A stretch of 64,000 nucleotides of DNA from Rhizobium etli 8C-3 (GCF_001908375.1 NZ_CP017241.1:1057001-1121000), one strand, 5' to 3'. Counted from the first letter of the stretch, positions 43,941-54,260 are shown. Translations and numbers: made by a program. The notes: generated from the letters alone by a model not told the origin.

Positions 43941-45447
43941 TATGCTTCGCATGCACCAGGTTCAGCGCATGCCATTGCCGCCCGTCGCGTTCGATGAGGC
44001 CGTCGGCGCAGGCCGGCCCCATGCTGCCGGGGGCATAGGCTTCCGGCTCGCCGCCCTTTGCCCATAGGTCGAGGAAAGGCTGCACCGCCGCCCAGCCGGC
44101 TTCGATGCCGTCGGCCCGCTGGAACAGCGTCTGGTCGCCGATCAAGAGGTCGTAGATGAGGGATTCGTAGCCGGTCATCTTACCGATGTCGAACTGGTCG
44201 GCATAGCGGAAGTCGAGCGAAACCGGGACGGTATCGACCGAAAGTCCTGGTGATTTGATGGAAATTTCCAGGCTCATGCCTTCGTCCGGCTGCACTTGTA
44301 TGACCAGCCTGTTCGGCGGAAGCCGGCGCGTGACCTCGGTCTCGCGGAACTGGGCGAACGGCACGGGCTGGAACTCGACGACGATTTCCGTGTCGCGCGC
44401 CGTCATTGCCTTGCCGGTCCGCAGATAAAATGGCACGCCCGCCCAGCGCCAAGTATCGGCATAGAGCTTCAGCGCCACGAAGGTCTCGGTCCTGCTGTCG
44501 GGCGCTACTTGCGGCGTCTGCCGATAGGCGGGGATTTCAGCCCCGTTCAGAGTCCCGCCGGAATAGACGCCGCGAACGCCGTGTGTTGCCGCCTCCTCGG
44601 GCGTAAAGACGCGCAGCGCCTTCAGCACCTTGCTCTTCTCGTTGCGGATCGCCTCTGCGTCGAAGCTGTTCGGCGGCTCCATGGCGATCATGGCGAGCAA
44701 CTGGAACAGATGGTTCGGCACCATGTCGCGCAGCGCGCCCGTCGCGTCGTAGAAGGCGCCGCGGCTGCCGACATCGACGGTTTCGGACGCGGTAATCTGG
44801 ACATGGTCGATATAGCGGCTGTTCCACAGCGATTCGATCATCATGTTGGCAAAGCGCGCCGTCAGCAGATTCTGGACGGTCTCCTTGCCGAGGAAATGGT
44901 CGAGCCGGTAGATCTGGCTTTCGTCGACCTTGCTGAGGATCTGCGCGTTCAGCGCACGGGCAGAAGCGAGGTCCGTTCCAAACGGCTTTTCGATGGCGAT
45001 GCGGCGGAAGCTATCTTGGCTCTCGGCAGCAAGTCCGTGAGCGGCGATCTTTTCCACGATACCGCCGAAGAACCGGGGCGGCACGGCGAGATAGAAGGCG
45101 GCATTGCCGCCCGGTGCGGAAGTGAGGCGTTTGGAAATCTTAAGATAGATATCGTCGCCGGTGAAATCGCCGGAAATATAGCTGATCCGCTGCCGCAGCC
45201 GCGCCCAGGCCGGATCGTTGACGAGCGGTTCGCCGTCCCCGAGACCGGCCAGGAAATCGTCCAGCCGTTTGCGCAGCATCTCGTCGCCGCCGGGCTCGAT
45301 GCCGATGCCTAAAATGTCGAGATCGTCGCCGACCATGGCGCCGCGGGTGAGATTGATGATCGCCGGAACGAGAAGCCGGCGGGTAAGGTCGCCGGTCGCC
45401 CCGAAGATGACCAGAGTGGTGGGCGGCGTAGGCTTGGCGTCTGCCAT
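43936..45447 (-). CDS. zwf: Glucose-6-phosphate 1-dehydrogenase
   Basis: A 503-residue enzyme that oxidises glucose-6-phosphate to 6-phosphogluconolactone with NADP. The Rossmann motif is VIFGATGDLTRRLL, and IAIEKPFGTDL and YRLDHFLGKE supply the substrate site (Lys and the RIDHYLGK-type motif). Rhizobia usually keep zwf-pgl-edd together. Here zwf stands alone, so it may be a second isozyme. The ATG at 45447 follows a GGAAAG-type site. The final codon lies inside the terminator of the convergent gene. Confidence 0.93.
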   Translation of the reverse strand: MADAKPTPPTTLVIFGATGDLTRRLLVPAIINLTRGAMVGDDLDILGIGIEPGGDEMLRKRLDDFLAGLGDGEPLVNDPAWARLRQRISYISGDFTGDDIYLKISKRLTSAPGGNAAFYLAVPPRFFGGIVEKIAAHGLAAESQDSFRRIAIEKPFGTDLASARALNAQILSKVDESQIYRLDHFLGKETVQNLLTARFANMMIESLWNSRYIDHVQITASETVDVGSRGAFYDATGALRDMVPNHLFQLLAMIAMEPPNSFDAEAIRNEKSKVLKALRVFTPEEAATHGVRGVYSGGTLNGAEIPAYRQTPQVAPDSRTETFVALKLYADTWRWAGVPFYLRTGKAMTARDTEIVVEFQPVPFAQFRETEVTRRLPPNRLVIQVQPDEGMSLEISIKSPGLSVDTVPVSLDFRYADQFDIGKMTGYESLIYDLLIGDQTLFQRADGIEAGWAAVQPFLDLWAKGGEPEAYAPGSMGPACADGLIERDGRQWHALNLVHAKHK

Positions 45448-45537
45448 AGGGATCGCTTTCCGTGATTGTCAGCGCCGGAATATAAGAACGCCGGGCGCTA
45501 CAGCAAGCGCAGGCTGTCCCCACCAGCATGTGTGCGC

Positions 45538-46308
45538 CTAAGACTTCACCGCCACCATGAAAACCCGCGGGAAGCGGAGCAGCACACGCCCGTCCGGCAT
45601 CTTCCGATAGGCCTTCTCGACACGCGCAAGATAATCCGCGAGAAACGCCTCGCGATGCTCTTGGCCGGCAGCTGCGAGGTAGGGCATCAGGCCCGTTCCC
45701 TTCACCCATTCGACGATGGCCTCGGCATCCGCCATCGGATGGTTGTAGATCGTGTGCCAGATATCCACGCGCGCCGATTTGCCGATCAGGCGGCTGTAGT
45801 AGGCCGACGGCGGAGGAAGGGGATTGCGGCGCGGGGTCTTGATTTCAAAGGCCGTCTTCCATGGTCCGGCATGAGCGCTTTCCTCCATCAGCAGATGCGT
45901 CGGCTCGCCGAGATTGTCGGGCATCTGCACGGCGAGCACGCCGCCCCTGGCAAGCCCGTCCATCAGCCGGTCGAAGATGTCGAGATGATTGGGCAGCCAC
46001 TGGAAGACGGCATTGGCGAAGAAAAGGTCGGCGGGCTCATCCGGCTGCCAGGTGGCAAGGTCAGCCTCGGTGAAGGTGGTGCCCGCAAGGCGCTTGCGCG
46101 CCGCTTCCAGCATGTTCAGATCGCTGTCGAGGCCGGACACGGCTTCCTTGCCGTAGCGGTCGATGATGAGTTCGGTCGAATTTCCCGGTCCGCAACCGAG
46201 ATCGATCGCCTTGCTGATCCTTTCCAGCGGCACCTGCGCCAGGAGATCGCGCGCCGGGCGCGTCCGCTCATCCTCGAACTTCACATACTGGCTCGCAGAC
46301 CAGGCCAT
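45538..46308 (-). CDS. tam: Trans-aconitate 2-methyltransferase
   Basis: A 256-residue SAM methyltransferase that methylates trans-aconitate, a spontaneous inhibitor derived from cis-aconitate. The SAM motif [14 protein letters not shown] is at about 35. [16 protein letters not shown] and [18 protein letters not shown] are Tam signatures. ATG 46308 was selected because AGGAGG lies five bases upstream; an in-frame GTG two codons earlier is less likely. It is upstream of zwf on the same strand, 90 bases apart. Confidence 0.9.
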   Translation of the reverse strand: MAWSASQYVKFEDERTRPARDLLAQVPLERISKAIDLGCGPGNSTELIIDRYGKEAVSGLDSDLNMLEAARKRLAGTTFTEADLATWQPDEPADLFFANAVFQWLPNHLDIFDRLMDGLARGGVLAVQMPDNLGEPTHLLMEESAHAGPWKTAFEIKTPRRNPLPPPSAYYSRLIGKSARVDIWHTIYNHPMADAEAIVEWVKGTGLMPYLAAAGQEHREAFLADYLARVEKAYRKMPDGRVLLRFPRVFMVAVKS

Positions 46309-46624
46309 GGGCACCTCCTGTTTTCCCAGTTCCGATGCGGCAATGTTTCAAGTGCGTCATGCTAGCAGCAATTCTCGGCCGCTTGTATGCGGCGTGTTGC
46401 GGCTGTCTTCAAATCACTTGCACGAATGGGTTGCGTAATTGATGTCGCTTCGGGTTTGGGAGATTCACGAGACCCGGTTTCGTCTTAGCGCAGTCTGCCG
46501 ATCGGTCGCTGAAAGACATGGCAATGCGCGCGGTTCCGAGCCGATCTTTGGCGCGGAGGCCGACGATATCGCTGGCGGATGCCTTGGTCTTACAGGCCCA
46601 AGATTGGCGCTCCAGATCGTTCGA
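46309..46624. other. 316-base intergenic stretch
   Basis: It separates tam (leftward) from the 3' end of the phosphoesterase gene (also leftward). No convincing gene, terminator or palindrome was found. It should contain the tam promoter. Confidence 0.45.
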
Positions 46625-47356
46625 TCAGGTGGAGACGTGACTGCTGATCAGCCGGCCATTGCGGAGATCATGGATCATGAGGGCTGGAGGATCGGTGACA
46701 GGTGGTTCACGTGCGGGATCGAGCAGCAAGGGATTGGCGGGACAGATCGAGCCGCATATGTGGGCCGGAATGCCTGCGATCAGGCTCGACATCTGCCGAT
46801 GGACGTGGCCGCTGCAGACTGCGATGGGGCGCCTTATGCCAGTCGATAGCAGGTCGCCCAAGGCATCTGCACCCCTGCACATGACGCCATCCAGAGGCGA
46901 TATTCCGGTGGGGAAAACGTGATGATGCGTGAAGAGCAGGGGTATACCGGGTCGACCGCTCGCCAGCGTCTGCCGCAACCAGGCAAGATGCTCCGCAACG
47001 TCACCATGGGCATATCCGTCGACGCATGTGTCTAGGCCGACGATCAAAGCATCTCCATGGGGTTCAGCAAAGTGCGTTTTCCCGTCGCCTCCCCAATAGT
47101 CGGCCACGGGCATTTCCTCGCGCATGACGGTGCGGTCGTCCGCGTTGCCGGGGAGCATCAAAGTGCGGCACGCGAGGCTTTGCAACGCGGCAAGGATCTG
47201 CCGGTAGCCCTCCCTCCAGCCGCCGTTGACAAGGTCCCCGGACACCACGACGATATCCGGCTGCATAGTGGCTAGCCAGGAAATAGCCCTTTTAAGCCGG
47301 GCAAGGCCGTCATTGCCGGGGCTGGCGTGGATATCGCTTATCTGGGCGATGAGCAT
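46625..47356 (-). CDS. Metallophosphoesterase (CpdA-like)
   Basis: A 243-residue calcineurin-like phosphoesterase. The metal motifs are QISDIHASPG (D-x-H), VSGDLVNGG (GD), LPGNADDR (GN, with Ala for His), FTHHHVFP and SGHVHRQ. The family includes CpdA (cAMP phosphodiesterase), but the usual GNHD is GNAD here, so substrate use may differ. It lies 13 bases downstream of an alcohol dehydrogenase on the same strand and is probably cotranscribed with it. Confidence 0.8.
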   Translation of the reverse strand: MLIAQISDIHASPGNDGLARLKRAISWLATMQPDIVVVSGDLVNGGWREGYRQILAALQSLACRTLMLPGNADDRTVMREEMPVADYWGGDGKTHFAEPHGDALIVGLDTCVDGYAHGDVAEHLAWLRQTLASGRPGIPLLFTHHHVFPTGISPLDGVMCRGADALGDLLSTGIRRPIAVCSGHVHRQMSSLIAGIPAHICGSICPANPLLLDPAREPPVTDPPALMIHDLRNGRLISSHVST

Positions 47357-47369
47357 GGCACCACCTCAT

Positions 47370-48410
47370 TCAAAACCGCGTAATCACGCTGATGCCGGTT
47401 CCGTCTGCCCGGTCCATCCCCATCAGCGCTGGCACGGCCTCTTCCAGGGTGATAGTCCGGCCGATCAGTTTCTGAGGCGCGATCTTGCCGGCTGCAAGCA
47501 TGGCGAGCATGGCGTCGTAGCGCCAGGCCTGCATGCCGTGGCTGCCGTAGATTTCCAGCTCCTGGCCGATCACCTGCGCCATCGGGATCTGCGGCGTGGC
47601 ATATTCGCCGAGCATCAGGCCGATCTGCACATGGCGGCCGCGGCGGCGCAGGTTCTTGATCGAATTGAAGCAGGTTACGGGATGGCCAAGCGCGTCGATC
47701 GAGACATGCGCGCCGCCCTTGGTGATCTCGCGCACGGCTTCGGCGACATCGGCAACAGCCGCCGCATTGATGGTCGCCACCGCCCCGCATTCGCGCGCAA
47801 ACGCAAGCTTCTCCTCCGAAATGTCGATGGCGATCGGATTGGCGCCGAGTGCGCTGGCGATCATGATCGCCGAGAGGCCGACGCCACCCGCGCCATGAAT
47901 GGCGATCCACTCGCCGGGGCCGGTGCGTGCCTGGTCGGCAACGGCGCGGAAGGAGGTGGCGAAGCGGCAGCCGAGGCTCGCCGCCGTCGCATCATCGACG
48001 CTGTCGGGCAGATGCACGAGATTGGTGTCGGCATAGTCGATAGCGACATATTCGGCGAACGAGCCCCAATGCGTGAAGCCGGGCTGGAACTGGTTGGGGC
48101 AGACCTGCTGATTGCCGGAGTGGCATTCGCTGCAATGGCCGCAGCCGGAAACGAACGGCACCGTCACCCGATCGCCTGCCTTGAAGCGCACTACGCCCTT
48201 GCCCGTGGCGACGATCTTGCCTGCAAGCTCGTGTCCGGGCACATGCGGCAGGCGGATATCCGGATCGTGCCCCATCCAACCGTGCCAGTCGCTGCGGCAA
48301 AGACCGGTTGCGCCGATTGCAATGACGACACCATCCTCGGTCGGCGTCGGGTCGGGCACCATGCGGATGTCTGGTGTCTGCTCGAAGGCTTCGTAGTACA
48401 TGGCTTTCAT
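47370..48410 (-). CDS. Zinc-dependent alcohol dehydrogenase
   Basis: A 346-residue MDR alcohol dehydrogenase. Catalytic zinc ligands are in [10 protein letters not shown] and [10 protein letters not shown]. The structural zinc cysteines are [15 protein letters not shown]. The NAD site is [15 protein letters not shown]. The substrate is not evident. ATG 48410 was chosen because family members begin [10 protein letters not shown]; 22 upstream codons lack support. The phosphoesterase follows closely. It is divergent from an aminotransferase gene. Confidence 0.88.
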   Translation of the reverse strand: MKAMYYEAFEQTPDIRMVPDPTPTEDGVVIAIGATGLCRSDWHGWMGHDPDIRLPHVPGHELAGKIVATGKGVVRFKAGDRVTVPFVSGCGHCSECHSGNQQVCPNQFQPGFTHWGSFAEYVAIDYADTNLVHLPDSVDDATAASLGCRFATSFRAVADQARTGPGEWIAIHGAGGVGLSAIMIASALGANPIAIDISEEKLAFARECGAVATINAAAVADVAEAVREITKGGAHVSIDALGHPVTCFNSIKNLRRRGRHVQIGLMLGEYATPQIPMAQVIGQELEIYGSHGMQAWRYDAMLAMLAAGKIAPQKLIGRTITLEEAVPALMGMDRADGTGISVITRF

Positions 48411-48657
48411 CGGACGGCCTCCAGCTCTTTTGTTCGAGATTGCGCCATGATGCCACGCGGGAGCCTGCCGCTCCAACCCTCTGTTCGATCATTTTCGCTG
48501 ATGGAACCATCGCTTCCATGCGGGGAACACGCATGATTGTTGCGGCAGCATGGGCGGTTGCGGCATTTTTCTTGCGTCCCTCTTGAGCGGCCGAATTTCC
48601 GCTTGACCCTGATTGCAGGGAAGGATTTTGCTTGTCGGGCTTTGGAAGGAGAAGATC

Positions 48658-49551
48658 ATGCCCGTCGACACATCGCCTCGAACGACCACCTGGACCCATG
48701 TCGAGGGCGAGTGGCTTCCTGGCAACCCGCCGTTGATCGGCCCGACCTCGCATGCCATGTGGCTCGCGTCGGTGGTCTTCGACGGTGCCCGTTGGTTTGA
48801 TGGCATCGCGCCGGACCTCGACCTGCACTGCCAGCGTGTCAACCGCTCAGCCGTCAATATGGGGCTGAAGCCCATCAAGACGGCCGAGGAGATCGAAGCG
48901 CTCGCCTGGGACGGCATCAGGAAATTCGACGGCAAGACGCCGATCTATATCAAGCCGATGTATTGGGGAGAGCACGGTTCGCCGGGCAGCGTCGTCTGCG
49001 TCGATGCGGAATCGACCCGCTTTGCGCTCTGCCTTTTCGAAGCTCCCTTGGGCGTTCATAGCGGTTCGTCGCTGACCGTTTCGCCCTTCCGCCGCCCCTC
49101 GCCGGAAACTGCGACGACGGATGCCAAGGCGGGCGGGCTCTACCCGAACAGCGGCCGCGCGATCGCAGAGGCGCGAAGCCGCGGCTTCGACAATGCCCTG
49201 ATGCGCGACCTGAACGGCAATGTCGCCGAAACGGCATCCTCCAACATCTTCATGGTGAAGGAGGGCGTCGTCTTGACGCCGGTTGCCAACGGCACTTTCC
49301 TAGCCGGCATAACCCGCGCCCGCGTCATGGGGTTGCTGGGCCAGGCAGGATTCGACGTGCGCGAGAAAACGCTCTCGGTCGAAGACTTCATGAATGCCGA
49401 CGAGATATTCACCAGCGGCAACTATTCCAAGATCGTCGGCGTCAACCGGCTCGACGGCCGCGATTTCCAAGATGGCCCGGTCACCCGCAAGGCGCTTGAT
49501 CTCTACATGGATTGGGCCAACGGGCGAAGCCACAGCCACAGCAGCGAGTAG
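48658..49551 (+). CDS. Branched-chain amino acid aminotransferase (class IV)
   Basis: A 297-residue PLP aminotransferase of fold type IV. The PLP lysine is in TTDAKAGGLYPNSGRAIAEA. FDNALMRDLNGNVAETASSNIFMVKEGVVLTP contains the phosphate-binding and Glu positions, and GTFLAGITRARV follows. The class includes IlvE, D-amino acid transaminases and ADC lyases; annotated relatives are IlvE-like, but the exact substrate is uncertain. AAGGAGAAG precedes the ATG. Confidence 0.85.
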   Translation: MPVDTSPRTTTWTHVEGEWLPGNPPLIGPTSHAMWLASVVFDGARWFDGIAPDLDLHCQRVNRSAVNMGLKPIKTAEEIEALAWDGIRKFDGKTPIYIKPMYWGEHGSPGSVVCVDAESTRFALCLFEAPLGVHSGSSLTVSPFRRPSPETATTDAKAGGLYPNSGRAIAEARSRGFDNALMRDLNGNVAETASSNIFMVKEGVVLTPVANGTFLAGITRARVMGLLGQAGFDVREKTLSVEDFMNADEIFTSGNYSKIVGVNRLDGRDFQDGPVTRKALDLYMDWANGRSHSHSSE

Positions 49552-49585
49552 CGATCCGCGCAGAAAGTGCGAACCGGTTGCAGTC

Positions 49586-50164
49586 TCACGAGAAAGGTAC
49601 GCGCGGATCCTGCACCAGGTAGAACTCGGTAACCGGCGTGACGTCGGTGATGAAGAAGCCAAACGCCGGTCGGTCGAGGGGATCAACGTGGCCGTTGGCG
49701 AAGCGCAGCCGGTCGAATTTCTCGAAGTGGCTCTCGAACCGGGCAAAACGGTTGGACGAAATGAGGTCCGGATTGGGATTGGTCTGATCAAATGACAGAC
49801 CGTCGTAAAAGTCGCTCGGTTTGCCGAGTATCTCTTGAAGTTCGAATTCGAACTCGATCCAGGCCAATCCGCTGTTGTTCTCAGTGACAACGCGCAGGTG
49901 GAAGGCGCCCTCGGGAAACCCGTGATGTTGAATTGGCTTTGCGGCCCTAATCACCAGAGTGACGGGGCTTTCCGAGTTCAGTACTTCGTTGATGACGATC
50001 GGATCGACTTTTGTACCTGTGCCTGTAACTGAAAGGATGTGGAAGCCGCCAAGCTCGTCTGAGAAGGAATAATCCCCAGCATACCAACGTCCGTCGTCGG
50101 CCGGTCCGGCACTGATGAGTGCCAGTGCGAGCAACGCTGCCAGGATTCGCAAGTGACGCTTCAT
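49586..50164 (-). CDS. Secreted hypothetical protein
   Basis: A 192-residue protein with a clear signal peptide (MKRHLRILAALLALALISAGPA). The mature part is mixed polar and aromatic with no cysteine cluster and no known family (DGRWYAGDYSFSDELGGFHI...FYLVQDPRVPFS). AGAGGTA precedes the ATG. It lies 24 bases downstream of the GAF-cyclase gene's stop on the same strand, so the two could be cotranscribed. Confidence 0.7.
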   Translation of the reverse strand: MKRHLRILAALLALALISAGPADDGRWYAGDYSFSDELGGFHILSVTGTGTKVDPIVINEVLNSESPVTLVIRAAKPIQHHGFPEGAFHLRVVTENNSGLAWIEFEFELQEILGKPSDFYDGLSFDQTNPNPDLISSNRFARFESHFEKFDRLRFANGHVDPLDRPAFGFFITDVTPVTEFYLVQDPRVPFS

Positions 50165-50188
50165 CGTTAGTACCTCTGGGAGCGCAGT

Positions 50189-51457
50189 CTATCCGTGCAG
50201 CGACCAAGTGAGCGAAGTGCCGGCGAGAGCCTTCCTCAGATGCTCGTTCGCCTCCACACCCGCGGCATCCGCGGCATATTCCGGTTTCAGCCGGTCGAGG
50301 AAGTACATCGTCATCTTACCCTTGTTTTTCACCTCAAGGGCGCCTCGCGGGGTGCAGTCGAAATAAGATTTTATGTGTTGATAGGTGTTCTCGGAGATGT
50401 TCACCCGGTCTGCTTCGTCCGTGCTCTCCATACGAGCCGCGATATTCACCGCGTCGCCCCAGACGTCGTAGGTGAATTTCTTCCGGCCGACGACGCCGGA
50501 CATCACGCTGCCTGTATGCAGGCCGACGCGGAGGTGCCAGGGCCGCTGCCCGATCGCGGTCCAGCGCTTGTTCGACGCCACGACAAAGCGTCGAATCTCG
50601 AGAGCAGCAAGGCAGCTGCGGATCGCATGATCCTTGCGGCCCTGCATCAGACCGCCGGCGCACATGTAGGCGTCACCGATGGTCTTGAGTTTCTCCAGCC
50701 CATGCCGTGCGACGATGGTATCGAACTCGGAGAAATACATGTCGAGGTCATCGACCAACTCCCGGGGTGACAGTTCCACGGCTGATTTGGTGAAGTCGAC
50801 GAAGTCCGTAAAGAGGATCGTCGTGGAAGGGTGGTGGCGGGGCTCGACCGAGCCCTTCGCCGTCAATTCGGCGGCTATCTTGAGCGGGAGGATATTGAGG
50901 AGCAGGTCGTCCGAGCGCTGCTTCTCAGCGGCGAGTTCCTGCTGCGAGCGCAGCACTTCGGCCATCCTCAGGCGCAGTTCGAGCTGGGCGATGGTCTGGC
51001 GCGCGAGGCGACGGATGCCTTCGGCGGCCTCGAAGGCGAGCTCGCGCGGAGCGACGTCCAAGATGCAGAGCGTGCCCAGCGCATGGCCGCCTGAATCGAT
51101 CAGCGGCATGCCTGCGTAAAAGCCGAAAAAGGGTTCAGTCGCGATGAACGGCAGCTCCTTGAAGCGATCGTCGGCGTGGGTGTCGGGAACCACAAGAATG
51201 TCACTACGGCAGAGCGCATGGGCGCAGCAGACGTCGCCGCGGGACACTTCCTCGATGCCGGGAGGAACGCCGTGACGGGATTTGAGCCAAATCTTGGTGT
51301 CGCCGACGATGTTGACCATGGCGATCGGGGCACTGGCGATCAAGGCGGCGAGATCGGTGAGATCGTCGAATCCGGCTTCCGGATCGGTGCCGTAAACGTC
51401 ATACTCCCTTACCGCGGCCAAGCGTTCAGCCTCGTTGTCAGGTAGAGGGAAGTCCAT
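50189..51457 (-). CDS. GAF domain-containing class III adenylate/guanylate cyclase
   Basis: A 422-residue cytoplasmic cyclase. Residues 30-165 are a GAF sensor with a CCAHALC motif. A short coiled linker (about 165-190) leads to a class III catalytic domain. Metal-binding Asp residues are in LFTDFVDF (about 218) and TIGDAY (about 262). The purine-binding and transition-state segment YDVWGDAVNIAARME carries Asp, Asn and Arg. All key positions are present, so it should make a cyclic nucleotide. ATG 51457 was chosen for GGAGGG seven bases upstream. The ligand is unknown. Confidence 0.88.
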   Translation of the reverse strand: MDFPLPDNEAERLAAVREYDVYGTDPEAGFDDLTDLAALIASAPIAMVNIVGDTKIWLKSRHGVPPGIEEVSRGDVCCAHALCRSDILVVPDTHADDRFKELPFIATEPFFGFYAGMPLIDSGGHALGTLCILDVAPRELAFEAAEGIRRLARQTIAQLELRLRMAEVLRSQQELAAEKQRSDDLLLNILPLKIAAELTAKGSVEPRHHPSTTILFTDFVDFTKSAVELSPRELVDDLDMYFSEFDTIVARHGLEKLKTIGDAYMCAGGLMQGRKDHAIRSCLAALEIRRFVVASNKRWTAIGQRPWHLRVGLHTGSVMSGVVGRKKFTYDVWGDAVNIAARMESTDEADRVNISENTYQHIKSYFDCTPRGALEVKNKGKMTMYFLDRLKPEYAADAAGVEANEHLRKALAGTSLTWSLHG

Positions 51458-51967
51458 GCCGGCGCCCTCCATTGTGCGAAGCCAAAATGGGCGCGCCCGT
51501 TCAGATCGGGCAGGGCTCCACTTTGACGATTTATCTGCTGTTGTTTCCGGGCTGCCTGACAAAGCAGCTTACGCCGCCCGTCCGACGCCGACTGCCAGCC
51601 AAAAACTTACTCTCGCGATCTCACTTAATCAATGATGGGGGCCGCTATCTGGAGAAGCTGCTTGTCCTTCGATTGCGATCCGTTCGATCGGGGCAACCAG
51701 CCGCGCCTCGCTGCTTGGTTGCAAGCAATGAGAGCTCGACCCACATCTTGCAAGTGTCCGCTTCGGCGTGTTGGCGGACGGTGCGCCACCGTCACCCATG
51801 GGCCGACCCCCGACCGTTTGACGGGAACGATGCAACGGGGAAGCTTTCGATGCGCAAACGTGCCACTCACCGCTGTTTTGCGCTAGCCGAGCTCGATTGG
51901 TGGCTACCGAATAGCGGAGATGGAAGGCTCGTCCGATTGCCTTTCGCCTTGCCCGACCGTCATCTCA
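51458..51967. other. Gene-poor stretch before catalase promoter
   Basis: About 510 bases between the cyclase start and the catalase promoter. Several short open frames overlap on both strands, but none has a ribosome site or recognised family, so none is called. It must hold the cyclase promoter. Confidence 0.45.
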
Positions 51968-51992
51968 GGAACATTAGCCCAGTGTCCTCGTT
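51968..51992 (+). promoter_or_regulatory. EcfG/RpoE2-type general stress promoter
   Basis: GGAAC (51968-51972) and CGTT (51989-51992) are separated by 16 bases. This matches the GGAAC-N16/17-CGTT promoter read by the alphaproteobacterial general-stress sigma factor EcfG/RpoE2. It lies 33 bases before the catalase ATG. A katC-type catalase is a known RpoE2-dependent gene in Sinorhizobium meliloti. Confidence 0.8.
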
Positions 51993-52024
51993 TGGCGTCT
52001 ATCACCCTAAATGAGGGACGTATC

Positions 52025-54118
52025 ATGTCCGACAACCCGTTCGACACCAGCCGCGGCAATGGCGGCGAGACGCATCAGCATATTCCGGAAAACGGTCCGC
52101 ACCCGGATGTCGACCATCTGACCACCAATCAGGGCATCCGTATTTCCGACAACCAGAACAGCCTGCGCTCCGGTGCGCGTGGCCCGACGCTGCTCGAGGA
52201 CTTCGTGCTGCGCGAGAAGATCTTCCATTTCGATCACGAGCGCATTCCGGAGCGGATCGTGCATGCCCGTGGTTCGGCGGCACACGGCTATTTCGAGTTG
52301 ACCGAAAGTCTTTCCGGTATCACCAAGGCCGATCTCTTCCAGCGCAAGGGCGAGAAGACGCCGGTCTTCGTGCGCTTCTCGACGGTCGCCGGCGGCGCCG
52401 GTTCTGTCGACACGCCGCGCGACGTGCGAGGCTTTGCTGTCAAGTTTTATACGAAGGAAGGCAATTGGGATCTGGTCGGCAACAACATCCCGGTCTTCTT
52501 CATTCAGGACGCCATCAAGTTTCCCGATCTGGTCCACGCGGTGAAGATGGAGGCTGACCGCGCCTATCCGCAGGCCGCCAGCGCCCATGACACTTTTTGG
52601 GACTGGGCGTCGCTGATGCCCGAAAGCACCCACATGCTGATGTGGGCGATGTCAGATCGCGCTATCCCGCGCTCTTTCCGGATGATGCAGGGCTTCGGCG
52701 TGCACACGTTCCGCTTCGTCAACGCCGAGGGCAAATCGACCTTCGTGAAGTTTCACTGGAAGCCTAAGCTCGGTCTCCAATCGACCGTCTGGGACGAGGC
52801 GCTGAAGCTGCAGGCGGCCGACAACGATTTCCATCGCCGTGATCTTCACGAGGCGATCGAAGCCGGGAACTTCCCGGAATGGGAACTCGGCCTGCAGCTT
52901 TTCGACGAGGATTTTGCCAGCAAGCAGCCTTACGACGTGCTCGATGCGACCAAAATCATTCCGGAAGAAGTGCTGCCGCTGAAAATCGTCGGCCGCCTTG
53001 TGCTGGACCGCAACCCGGAGAATTTCTTTGCCGAAACCGAGCAGGTCGCCTATTGCCCCGCCAATATCGTGCCCGGCATCGATTTCACCAATGACCCGCT
53101 GCTTCAGGGACGCCTCTTCAGCTATCTCGATACTCAGAAATCGCGTCTCGGCACCGCCAACTTCCACCAGCTGCCGATCAACGCGCCGAAATGCCCTGTC
53201 ATGAACTTCCAGCGTGACGGGCAGATGCAGATGAACGTGCCGACGGGGCGAGCCAATTACGAGCCGAACAGCCTTGGTGCGCATGGCGAGGGAGGCGGGC
53301 CGCGCGAATGCCCCATCACCGGCTTCCCGACATTCAGCTCCGCGTCCGGGAAACAGGAGCAGGGTGACAAGCTGCGCATCCGCGCCGAGCTCTTTGCCGA
53401 CCACTACAGCCAGGCTCGGCTGTTCTGGAAATCGCAGACTCATTCGGAACAGGCCCATATCGCCTCTTCCTTCGTCTTTGAGCTGTCCAAGGTCGGCCTG
53501 AAGCAGGTGCCACCACGCATGGTCGGCAACCTGCTGAACGTCGATGCGGAGCTCGCCAAACGTGTCGCCGAAGGCCTGGGCATCGAACTGCCGCAGAAGA
53601 ACCCGGCCGCTCGCGAGCCGGTCGACATGGCTCCGTCGCCGGCGCTCTCGATTCAGAAAAACATGAGGCAGACGATCGAGGGCCGCAAGATCGGCATTCT
53701 GATCGCCGACGGCAGCGACGCTCATGCCCTGCAATCCCTGGTGAATTCGATTGAGGATGCGAAAGCCACGGCTTTCGTCGTTGCCCCGAAGGTCGGGAAG
53801 GCGAGGCTGTCTGACGGCAGCACGATCAAGGCCGACGGCCAGCTCGCCGGTTCTCCGTCACAGTTATTCGATGCGGTCGCAGTCCTCTTGTCCGGGGAGG
53901 GCACCGGAATACTCATGAAGGAAGGTGCCGCCGTGCAATGGGTGATGAATGCCTTCGTGCACCTGAAGGCGATCGGCTACACGCCGGAAGCCTTGCCTCT
54001 GCTCCAAAGGGCGGGCGTCGAACTCGACGAAGGTGTCCTCGCGCTGGACGGCGCTTTTTTCGAGGCCGCCGCCAAGCGCTACTGGTACCGCGAGCCGAAT
54101 GTCCGCATGCTGGCATAG
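52025..54118 (+). CDS. Large-subunit monofunctional catalase (KatE/HPII type)
   Basis: A 697-residue catalase, long form. The active-site His is in [11 protein letters not shown] (about 87), the distal Asn in [11 protein letters not shown] (about 153), and the proximal Tyr in [10 protein letters not shown]. The C-terminal domain beyond about 570 ([23 protein letters not shown]) is the flavodoxin/DJ-1-like domain of HPII enzymes. A GGGACG-type ribosome site precedes the ATG. The EcfG-type promoter predicts stationary-phase and stress induction, as for S. meliloti KatC. Confidence 0.95.
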   Translation: MSDNPFDTSRGNGGETHQHIPENGPHPDVDHLTTNQGIRISDNQNSLRSGARGPTLLEDFVLREKIFHFDHERIPERIVHARGSAAHGYFELTESLSGITKADLFQRKGEKTPVFVRFSTVAGGAGSVDTPRDVRGFAVKFYTKEGNWDLVGNNIPVFFIQDAIKFPDLVHAVKMEADRAYPQAASAHDTFWDWASLMPESTHMLMWAMSDRAIPRSFRMMQGFGVHTFRFVNAEGKSTFVKFHWKPKLGLQSTVWDEALKLQAADNDFHRRDLHEAIEAGNFPEWELGLQLFDEDFASKQPYDVLDATKIIPEEVLPLKIVGRLVLDRNPENFFAETEQVAYCPANIVPGIDFTNDPLLQGRLFSYLDTQKSRLGTANFHQLPINAPKCPVMNFQRDGQMQMNVPTGRANYEPNSLGAHGEGGGPRECPITGFPTFSSASGKQEQGDKLRIRAELFADHYSQARLFWKSQTHSEQAHIASSFVFELSKVGLKQVPPRMVGNLLNVDAELAKRVAEGLGIELPQKNPAAREPVDMAPSPALSIQKNMRQTIEGRKIGILIADGSDAHALQSLVNSIEDAKATAFVVAPKVGKARLSDGSTIKADGQLAGSPSQLFDAVAVLLSGEGTGILMKEGAAVQWVMNAFVHLKAIGYTPEALPLLQRAGVELDEGVLALDGAFFEAAAKRYWYREPNVRMLA

Positions 54119-54176
54119 AGGTCTCGCCGCCGGGGCGCTTTCTGGCCGAGACAAGTGACTGGACGTCACGTCAAAT

Positions 54177-54202
54177 CACCTTCTCCCTGCGGTGAGAAGG
54201 TG
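54177..54202. repeat. Rhizobial intergenic palindrome / possible terminator
   Basis: CACCTTCTC pairs with GAGAAGGTG around an eight-base loop. It lies between the catalase stop (54118) and the convergent MFS stop (54261). It resembles the element at 33936-33964 and is probably another copy of the same rhizobial repeat. Confidence 0.65.
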
Positions 54203-54260
54203 CCCGGAGGGGCTGCTTCCTCGAGCCTTGCGGGTTGCGATGCACAAGCAGCCACTGAAG

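Noticed and set aside
51850..52014. 54-codon frame upstream of catalase
   Set aside because: It runs across the GGAAC/CGTT promoter and has no ribosome site or family.
52652..53734. 360-codon minus-strand frame inside catalase
   Set aside because: Mirror of a strongly conserved catalase gene.
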